From Chloroflexota bacterium (lineage in GTDB: Bacteria > Chloroflexota > Dehalococcoidia > Lucifugimonadales > Lucifugimonadaceae): DNA of 5,784 nucleotides. Shown here in pieces: positions 1 through 4,925 of this stretch (positions are counted from its first letter, which is position 1; each line of letters starts with the position of its first letter). The stretch is taken from positions 1 through 5,784 of the forward strand of contig JACPRT010000186.1 of assembly GCA_016189845.1 (NCBI GenBank). Direction: 5' to 3'. The notes beneath the pieces were generated by a model. The model was not told the DNA's origin, made no database searches, and saw nothing but the letters and a program-made list of their open reading frames with translations. A program made the translations under genes and the position numbers.

Positions 1-552
1 ACCCCGATCGCCCGGGTTCCCGACATCGGCTCTTCCACGATCCTTCGCTACCTCGACCGCGGCGTTCAGGGCGTCAAGGGTCCACACATCGCCACGAAGA
101 AGGATGCCGAACAGCTGGTACGGGCGTGCCTGTTTGGCCCGATCGGTGAACGATCGTTCGGCGGCAACCGCGGCAGCGACTACAACTACAACGAACGCAT
201 CACCGACCGCAAGGCCTACTACAAGGAGTGCAACGACAACATGCTGGTCGGAGCGCTCCTGGAGGACCGGGCGGTCATCAAGGAGCTCGACGGGATACTG
301 TCGGTCCCGGGCATCGACTATTTCGGCATTGGGGCGAACGATTTCGCACAGTCGCTTGGCTATCCCGGCGAGCCGGAGCACACGAAGGTCGTGCAGGCGA
401 TGAACGAGATCAACGAGCGGATCCGCCGCGCCGGCAGGATCGTCTGGGGGGACTTCATGCACGGCGAATGGGTGCAGACGATCCTGATAGATGGCGGCAA
501 GAAGTTCCTTTCCGGAAAGAAGAGCCCGGTGCGACGGGTCCGGCGCGCGTGA
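1..552 (+). CDS. HpcH/HpaI-family aldolase (class II, metal-dependent), 5' end missing
   Basis: The frame is open from the first base and ends in TGA at 550-552, giving 183 visible residues; the N-terminal part lies before the window. The family cleaves hydroxy-oxo acids to pyruvate (or a similar oxo acid) and an aldehyde in the cytoplasm, using a divalent metal. Visible landmarks follow the E. coli HpaI pattern. An Arg at visible residue 5 (IARVPD) sits where the catalytic Arg of HpaI lies. GVQGVKGPHI at about 21-30 matches the GAQ-type strand. Glu88 (LLED) and Asp114 (IGANDFAQSLG) match the two metal ligands, and their spacing of 26 residues equals that of E149 and D175 in HpaI. The C-terminus ends in a basic tail (SGKKSPVRRVRRA) that HpaI lacks. 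The stop overlaps the GTG of the next gene, so the two are probably translated together. The family is confident; the substrate is unknown, and a citrate-lyase-beta-like or 2,4-dihydroxyhept-2-ene-1,7-dioate-type activity cannot be separated here. Confidence 0.88.
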   Translation, partial: TPIARVPDIGSSTILRYLDRGVQGVKGPHIATKKDAEQLVRACLFGPIGERSFGGNRGSDYNYNERITDRKAYYKECNDNMLVGALLEDRAVIKELDGILSVPGIDYFGIGANDFAQSLGYPGEPEHTKVVQAMNEINERIRRAGRIVWGDFMHGEWVQTILIDGGKKFLSGKKSPVRRVRRA

Positions 553-1997
553 CCTTCGACCGTCGCCGGCTGATCTCCGAGCTGGAGTCCATCGCGGGCC
601 CAGAATTCGTTGCCTGGAAACCAGAGGACCTGCTCGTCTACGAATACGACGGGTCCATCGACCGTGCGACGCCGCTCGCCGTGGTCGTCCCTGCCGATGT
701 GGACCAGGTCTCGGCGATCGTCAGGCTCTGCCGCCAGTACGAGGTCGCGCTCGTGCCCAGAGGCGCGGGCACCGGCCTCTCCGGGGGCGCGATCGCCCTC
801 GACGATTCGGTCCAGATCGTGATGTCGCGTTTCCGGCGGATCATCTCGGTGGATGTCGACAACATGACCGCGGTGGTCGAGCCGGGAGTCGTCAACGCCG
901 ACCTTTCCGCTCACGTCGCCCGCTGGGGCCTCTACTACGTGCCCGACCCTTCCAGCCAGCGTGCGTGCACGATCGGCGGGAACGTCGCCGAGAACGCCGG
1001 CGGGCCCCACTGCCTGGCGTATGGCGTGACCACGAACCACGTGATGGGCATGGAAGTCGTCCTCGCGAACGGCAATGTCGTCTGGCTCGGGGGTGAGACG
1101 AGGGAAACAGCCGGCTATGACCTGAGGGGCGCGTTCATCGGTTCGGAAGGAACTCTGGGCATCGCGACCAGGGTCGCCGTCCGGCTGCAACGGCTACCCG
1201 AGGCCGTGCAGACCATGGTCGCCACCTTCCGCTCCCTCGATCAGGCGACTCAGACCGTGTCCGACATCATCGCAAGCGGCGTGCTGCCCGCGGCGATCGA
1301 GATGATCGACAAGGTGACCATAGCTGCCGTCGAGCCGTACTACCACCCGGGCTACCCGCCGGATGCCGAGGCGGTGCTTCTCGTCGAGGTCGACGGGCTC
1401 CGTGAGACGGTGAAGGAAGAGTCCGCTCACATCGAGGGAATCTGCCGGAGGAACGGGACGAGCGACTTCCGAAGTTCCGACGATCCAGTTCGGCGCGCAG
1501 AGCTGTGGGCGACGCGCAAGGGTGCAATCGGCGCGTTCGGCAACCTTCGCCCGAACTACTACCTGGTCGATGGGGTCGTCCCCCGCACAAAGCTGCGGGA
1601 TGTGATGCGGAAGATCAGCAACCTTGGAGCGGAACTGGACGTCCTGATCGCAAACGTGTTCCATGCCGGCGACGGCAACCTGCACCCGTGCATCCTTTTC
1701 GACGAACGGGAGCCGGGGGCAGTTGAGAAGACGATCGCCGCCGGCGAGAAGATCCTCGAGCTGTGCGTCGAAGCCGGAGGGGCGCTTTCCGGCGAGCACG
1801 GCATCGGGATCGAAAAGCAGGCTTACATGGGCCTCATGTACAACCCGGACGATCTCGCAGCGATGGCCAGGCTCAAGCCCGCTTTCGGCGCCGGTGAGTG
1901 CTTCAACCCCTCAAAGATCTTCCCTACCGGTCGCGACCTGCACGGCGCCGCGTATCGGGGTCCCATTCGAAGGACCGGCACCGCCGAAGTCGTTTAG
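549..1997 (+). CDS. GlcD-type FAD-binding 2-hydroxyacid dehydrogenase (D-lactate/glycolate oxidase family)
   Basis: This is a 482-residue flavoprotein, close to the usual GlcD length of about 500, that oxidises a D-2-hydroxyacid to the 2-oxoacid and passes electrons to an acceptor. It has an N-terminal PCMH-type FAD domain followed by the FAD-oxidase C-terminal domain. FAD-binding landmarks are VPRGAGTGLSGG (69-80), PDPSSQ (132-137), IGGNVAENAGGP (142-153) and FIGSEGTLGI (196-205). The C-terminal domain carries HAGDGNLHP (His372, His379) and SGEHGIG (Glu416, His417), the metal and substrate-site residues of the family, then a FNPSKIFP ending. I chose GTG at 549 because it overlaps the aldolase TGA (GTGA), which suggests translational coupling, and because the protein then begins just before the FAD domain. 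Codons in this frame upstream to 228 lie wholly inside the aldolase gene and look like no known domain. No strong Shine-Dalgarno precedes 549. No GlcE or GlcF partner is visible downstream, so it may act alone, as in D-lactate or D-2-hydroxyglutarate dehydrogenases. Confidence 0.92.
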   Translation: MTFDRRRLISELESIAGPEFVAWKPEDLLVYEYDGSIDRATPLAVVVPADVDQVSAIVRLCRQYEVALVPRGAGTGLSGGAIALDDSVQIVMSRFRRIISVDVDNMTAVVEPGVVNADLSAHVARWGLYYVPDPSSQRACTIGGNVAENAGGPHCLAYGVTTNHVMGMEVVLANGNVVWLGGETRETAGYDLRGAFIGSEGTLGIATRVAVRLQRLPEAVQTMVATFRSLDQATQTVSDIIASGVLPAAIEMIDKVTIAAVEPYYHPGYPPDAEAVLLVEVDGLRETVKEESAHIEGICRRNGTSDFRSSDDPVRRAELWATRKGAIGAFGNLRPNYYLVDGVVPRTKLRDVMRKISNLGAELDVLIANVFHAGDGNLHPCILFDEREPGAVEKTIAAGEKILELCVEAGGALSGEHGIGIEKQAYMGLMYNPDDLAAMARLKPAFGAGECFNPSKIFPTGRDLHGAAYRGPIRRTGTAEVV

Positions 1998-2015
1998 ACC
2001 GGCCACCCAGACCAC

Positions 2016-2020
2016 AGGAG
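2016..2020 (+). promoter_or_regulatory. Ribosome binding site of the Gfo/Idh/MocA gene
   Basis: AGGAG lies 5 nt before the ATG at 2026. It fixes this start, because the same frame stays open upstream to 1663 inside the GlcD gene. It also shows the gene has its own initiation signal, unlike the coupled GlcD gene before it. Confidence 0.8.
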
Positions 2021-2025
2021 CGCAA

Positions 2026-3063
2026 ATGCCACGCCAGAAGCAGGTACGCATCGGGATCATCGGCGCCGGCCGGTTCACGAACAATCACATGGCCGAATAC
2101 GCAAAGATCCCCGAGGCGAAGATCGTGGCGTTCAGCCGCCGCACGCCAGAAGCGCTCGAAGAGATGCAGAAGCGCTGGAACGTCGCCAACGGTTTCACAG
2201 ACTATCGTGAGCTGCTGGCCATGAAGGGTTTGGACGCGATCGACGTCGTAACGCCCACCGACTCCCATCATCCTATCGTGCTGGACGCCATCAACGCGGG
2301 CAAGCACGTCCTGTGCGACAAGCCACTCGCGCTTACGGCGGCCCAGTGCGAGGACATGCTTGCTGCCGCCAGGAAGTCTGGGATCGTTCACGCCACGAAT
2401 TTTAACCAGCGCGGGCGGACGCCGGTTGGCCGCATGCAGCGATACCTGGCCGAAGGTTACGTCGGTGACGTTTATCACATGGACATCTGGTGGGGCATGT
2501 CGCTGCAGTTCGACGCGCGGCCAGAAGTCGACTCGTGGCGGTTCCGCCCCGAATCGGGCGGCGGTCCCGTCTACGAGCTGATCCACGTCTTCGACATCGC
2601 GCTCTTTCTCGGGGGTCCCGTGAAACGCATGGTCGCGATGTTCTCGACTTCGGAGAAGAAGCGCCCGTTCCACGACAGGCCGAAGGGGATACCGATCAAG
2701 GTCCCCGATTCTTCGGCGTTCCTGCTCGAGTTCGAAAGCGGGGCAACCGGAGTCCTGCACACGAGCTTCGTTTCGCGCGGCACGGAGCCCGACGGCACAA
2801 CGACCGTACGGGTCGAGGTGTCTGGCAGCAAGGGGAGGATCGTGACCGACGGACTCTTCGGGCTCCGAGGGGTTTCCGGCAAGCAGGGTCCACTGGCCCC
2901 GATCGACCCACGTGAACCATATCCTCAGCCATACGAACAGTTCGTTCGCGCAATACTTGCCGGTGTTCCTGTCAAGACGAGCTTCCAAGCCGGTCTTGAA
3001 GCTGCGAAGCTCGTCGACGCCGCGTACCTGTCCGCGAAAAAGGGCGCATGGGTCTCGCCGTAA
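2026..3063 (+). CDS. Gfo/Idh/MocA-family NAD(P)-dependent oxidoreductase
   Basis: This is a 345-residue protein of the family that oxidises or reduces sugars, inositols and related polyols with NAD(P). The N-terminal Rossmann fold shows VRIGIIGAGRF (7-17), with Phe in place of the last Gly of GxGxxG. An acidic or basic selector strand follows at about 33-39 (IVAFSRR); the Arg pair suggests NADP is possible. The family EKP signature appears as DKP at 98-100, which includes the catalytic-site Lys99. The C-terminal alpha/beta domain has GGGPVYELIHVFD (178-190) with His187 and Asp190 at the substrate-site positions, preceded by Glu184 rather than the more common DxGxH arrangement. The stop TAA is at 3061-3063. 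The gene lies 28 bp after the GlcD stop on the same strand and is probably in one operon. Substrate is unknown; a myo-inositol dehydrogenase-like, glucose-fructose oxidoreductase-like or hydratase role (some relatives are not redox enzymes) would all fit. Confidence 0.9.
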   Translation: MPRQKQVRIGIIGAGRFTNNHMAEYAKIPEAKIVAFSRRTPEALEEMQKRWNVANGFTDYRELLAMKGLDAIDVVTPTDSHHPIVLDAINAGKHVLCDKPLALTAAQCEDMLAAARKSGIVHATNFNQRGRTPVGRMQRYLAEGYVGDVYHMDIWWGMSLQFDARPEVDSWRFRPESGGGPVYELIHVFDIALFLGGPVKRMVAMFSTSEKKRPFHDRPKGIPIKVPDSSAFLLEFESGATGVLHTSFVSRGTEPDGTTTVRVEVSGSKGRIVTDGLFGLRGVSGKQGPLAPIDPREPYPQPYEQFVRAILAGVPVKTSFQAGLEAAKLVDAAYLSAKKGAWVSP

Positions 3064-3103
3064 GCGCGCTGTCCATCGGCCGCCGGCGACGTTCAGGTTG
3101 CGA

Positions 3104-3490
3104 TCACGGCTGCCTGACGATCCCCAACCCCTCCATCGGGAAATCGCGGACGTTCTTGGTCACGAGCTGCGTCCCATGTTCATAGGCCGTCGCCGCAACG
3201 ATCGCGTCGGCGGTCGCGACTGTGACGCCCTGCCTCGCCAACCCGTAACGCCAGTTTCCCGCCCGCCTCGCCGCGGCCAGCGATACGTCGAGGTACTCGA
3301 GGAACTCGACAAGACTGGCAGCGGCGGCCTGTTCGCCGACCGACATTCGCGAATACAGCTCGGCGACATTGATACAGCAGAGGGATAGCTGGTGTCCGTC
3401 GCGCACCATGGATTTCACCGCGTCGACGATCGCAGGGCGCCCTCGCAGGAAGTCGATCAGCACGGTCGTATCAAGCAGGTATTTCGCCAT
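3104..3490 (-). CDS. vapC: PIN-domain toxin, VapC-like
   Basis: This is a 128-residue single-domain PIN protein, the usual VapC size; VapC toxins are Mg-dependent ribonucleases that cut tRNA or rRNA. The acidic active-site residues are all visible: Asp7 in YLLDTTVLID, Glu44 in INVAELYS, Asp95 in VATADAIVAA and Asp116 in TKNVRDF. The fold therefore looks intact, with no frameshift or early stop. The ATG at 3490 lies 1 nt after the antitoxin stop, and I see no Shine-Dalgarno close to it, so translation is probably coupled to the antitoxin, which keeps the toxin in lower supply. The stop lies only 40 bp from that of the convergent Gfo/Idh/MocA gene. The RNA target cannot be predicted from the sequence. 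Confidence 0.9.
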   Translation of the reverse strand: MAKYLLDTTVLIDFLRGRPAIVDAVKSMVRDGHQLSLCCINVAELYSRMSVGEQAAAASLVEFLEYLDVSLAAARRAGNWRYGLARQGVTVATADAIVAATAYEHGTQLVTKNVRDFPMEGLGIVRQP

Positions 3491-3491
3491 G

Positions 3492-3755
3492 TCAACGACC
3501 GCGTTCGGTCCGCTCTCCAGTACGTCTCGTTTCGTGGACCCACGCGGCAGCCTTCCGCGAGGTGGCCCATTCAGGATGCGATTCCGCTGAAAGAATGCCC
3601 GCCGTCTTTTCCAGGGCGATCAGCAGGGCCTCCCGCTTGAGCTTTTCTCTAAGGGCGTCCGCGACGAACCGGCTTCGCTTGCGCTTACCGACCGCCGCGT
3701 CCACCTGTCGAATCAATTCGTCCGGAAGCACAATGTGAGCTCTCGTCATGGTCAT
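3492..3755 (-). CDS. vapB: Ribbon-helix-helix (CopG-type) antitoxin, VapB-like
   Basis: This protein of 87 residues (85 from the second Met) is the cognate antitoxin of the PIN toxin after it. An N-terminal ribbon-helix-helix DNA-binding fold is visible: the beta strand TRAHIVL (4-10), first helix PDELIRQVDAAV (11-22), then RSRFVADALREKLKRE (28-43). The C-terminal part (TAGILSAESHPEWAT and onward) is the expected toxin-binding arm; the HPEWAT motif is familiar from RHH antitoxins paired with PIN toxins. Two in-frame ATGs compete, at 3755 and 3749. The GAGGT complement of 3756-3760 touches the first ATG directly but lies 6 nt before the second, so the second is the likelier start. Such antitoxins normally repress their own promoter with the toxin as co-repressor; a matching palindrome lies just upstream. 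Confidence 0.88.
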   Translation of the reverse strand: MTMTRAHIVLPDELIRQVDAAVGKRKRSRFVADALREKLKREALLIALEKTAGILSAESHPEWATSRKAAAWVHETRRTGERTERGR

Positions 3756-3774
3756 ACCTCGAATCTCTAGTCAC

Positions 3775-3782
3775 ATTCTATA
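3775..3782 (-). promoter_or_regulatory. Putative -10 element of the vapBC promoter
   Basis: On the minus strand this reads TATAGAAT, close to the TATAAT consensus, about 20 nt before the antitoxin start. No good -35 is seen at 16-18 bp upstream, as is common for weak or activator-independent promoters in high-GC genomes. The AT-rich patch stands out in GC-rich surroundings. Confidence 0.4.
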
Positions 3783-3799
3783 GCCCACTCTCAGTGGGC
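3783..3799. promoter_or_regulatory. 17-bp perfect inverted repeat, candidate VapB(C) operator
   Basis: The sequence is GCCCACT, a CTC centre, then AGTGGGC: two 7-bp arms with no mismatch. It directly abuts the -10-like element of the antitoxin gene and would lie between -35 and -10 of that promoter, where binding would block RNA polymerase. Ribbon-helix-helix antitoxins bind short palindromes of this kind, so autoregulation is the simplest reading. As RNA it could also form a small hairpin, but it has no U-tract, so I do not call a terminator. Confidence 0.5.
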
Positions 3800-3824
3800 G
3801 CTCGGCATCTGCAGCGACGGTGCT

Positions 3825-3842
3825 CCGGATTCCGGGCATAAT
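3825..3842 (+). promoter_or_regulatory. Putative promoter region of the aldo/keto reductase pair (short palindrome plus -10-like CATAAT)
   Basis: CATAAT at 3837-3842 differs from TATAAT by one base and lies 45 bp before the GTG at 3887. Directly before it is a short perfect inverted repeat, CCGGA-T-TCCGG (3825-3835). No convincing -35 box is present at 16-18 bp spacing, so promoter strength is unclear. The palindrome is short enough to occur by chance in GC-rich DNA. Confidence 0.25.
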
Positions 3843-3886
3843 AGTCGGCCTGAGTCTGAACTTCATATGAGGGCGCGGCAGTTAGC

Positions 3887-4918
3887 GTGAATTCCTTCGT
3901 GAACTACAGGAAACTCGGCCGGACCGGGCTCAAGGTCTCCAACGTGTGCCTCGGGTCCGACAATTTCGGCAATCCCCACGGCGCGGACGAGCCGACCAGC
4001 CGCCGAATACTCGCCCGAGCCATCGACGATGGCATCAACTTCATCGATACGGCTGATATTTATGCCGACGGCCGTTCAGAAGAGGTTATCGGCAGATACC
4101 TTGCCGACTCGGGCCGGCGCAAGGACGTAGTGATCACGAGCAAGTTCCGGGCGACGAGGTCGCCGAGACCGGGGCCAAACGACTACGGCGCATCGCGCAA
4201 GTACGCTCTTGACGCCATCGACGCCTCGCTCCGCCGCCTCCAGACCGACTACGTCGATCTGTATCTGGTCCATGCCTGGGACCCCAGCACGCCGAACGAG
4301 GAAACGTTACGGGCGCTCGACGATATCGTCCATCAGGGCAAGGCCCGCTACGTCGGCTGCTCCAACTATCCCGCATGGGTGCTGATGGAAGCGCTCTGGG
4401 TCAGCGACGTCCGAAACATCGTCCGTTTCGAATGCATCCAATCGGTTTTCAACATCGTCCAGCCCGGGCTGGCCGAAGCGGTTCTCCCGGCCTGCATGCA
4501 GGAAGGCGTCGCCGTGACCACCTATAGCCCGCTGGGCAGCGGGTTTCTGATAGGCAAGCACCCGCGCGAAGCGCCGATCGAGAATTCGAAGTTCGGGGCG
4601 CGCGACCGCGACCGCGGCAGCCCGCTGTTCAAGCGGTACTGGGACGACCTCAAGTTCGATGTGGTCGACCGGTTCAAGGCGATCGCGGCTGAGTCCGGCC
4701 AGCCGATAGCCCGGCTGAACCTGCAATGGATTCGTGAGACGCCCGGTATCACGTGCCCGATCATCGGGGCGCGCACCGAGGAGCAGTACGCGGGGCTGAT
4801 CGAGGCGTGGAATGGCGAGGCGCCGGCCCAGGTGATGGAAAAGGTACGGGCCGTCGCCTCCGAGTACATGGCACAACGCGCCTGGACCAACTATCCGCCG
4901 TCGCCGCCGGTACCCTGA
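3887..4918 (+). CDS. Aldo/keto reductase (first of a tandem pair)
   Basis: This is a 343-residue NAD(P)H-dependent (beta/alpha)8-barrel oxidoreductase that reduces aldehydes or ketones, or oxidises sugars, in the cytoplasm. The full catalytic tetrad is visible: Asp54 and Tyr59 in FIDTADIYADGRSEE, Lys86 in ITSKF, and His129 in VDLYLVHAWDP. The nucleotide-binding strand TYSPLGSGFL and the C-terminal GART (294-297) motif are present. The start is uncertain. GTG at 3887 gives the N-terminus VNSFVNYRKLG and has GAGGG 13 nt upstream (rather far). GTG at 3899 would give VNYRKLGRTGLKVS, which lines up exactly with the start of the downstream paralogue (MDYVRLGRTGLKVS), and may be the real start. The gene is 7 bp from that paralogue and divergent from vapBC. 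The substrate is unknown; L-glyceraldehyde 3-phosphate reductase-like or sugar dehydrogenase roles would fit. Confidence 0.9.
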   Translation: MNSFVNYRKLGRTGLKVSNVCLGSDNFGNPHGADEPTSRRILARAIDDGINFIDTADIYADGRSEEVIGRYLADSGRRKDVVITSKFRATRSPRPGPNDYGASRKYALDAIDASLRRLQTDYVDLYLVHAWDPSTPNEETLRALDDIVHQGKARYVGCSNYPAWVLMEALWVSDVRNIVRFECIQSVFNIVQPGLAEAVLPACMQEGVAVTTYSPLGSGFLIGKHPREAPIENSKFGARDRDRGSPLFKRYWDDLKFDVVDRFKAIAAESGQPIARLNLQWIRETPGITCPIIGARTEEQYAGLIEAWNGEAPAQVMEKVRAVASEYMAQRAWTNYPPSPPVP

Positions 4919-4920
4919 GG
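4917..4920 (+). promoter_or_regulatory. Ribosome binding site of the second aldo/keto reductase
   Basis: GAGG overlaps the TGA of the preceding gene and lies 5 nt before the ATG at 4926. It supports that ATG and suggests the second gene is read from the same transcript. Confidence 0.7.
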
Positions 4921-4925
4921 TGACG

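Noticed and set aside
228..548. Upstream extension of the GlcD reading frame
   Set aside because: It lies wholly inside the aldolase gene, has no recognisable domain, and would add about 107 residues before the usual N-terminus of the family.
360..1190. Long open frame (276 codons) on the minus strand
   Set aside because: It is antisense to the aldolase and GlcD genes; its Arg/Asp/Gly-rich product resembles no family and is typical of long chance frames in GC-rich DNA.
1663..2025. Upstream extension of the Gfo/Idh/MocA frame
   Set aside because: It overlaps the C-terminal coding part of GlcD, and the AGGAG at 2016-2020 plus the Rossmann N-terminus fix the start at 2026.
1924..2988. Long open frame (354 codons) on the minus strand
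   Set aside because: It is antisense to the well-supported Gfo/Idh/MocA gene with no recognisable motifs.
3064..3103. Terminator between the convergent Gfo/Idh/MocA and toxin genes
   Set aside because: The 40-bp gap is GC-rich and contains CGCCGGCG, but I find no stem with a proper loop followed by a T-tract in either direction.
2912..3388. Plus-strand frame of 158 codons across the convergent junction
   Set aside because: It overlaps the end of the Gfo/Idh/MocA gene and runs antisense to the PIN toxin; both of those carry family motifs and this one does not.
4307..4876. Minus-strand frame of 189 codons
   Set aside because: It is antisense to the first aldo/keto reductase, whose catalytic tetrad is intact; it shows no motifs.
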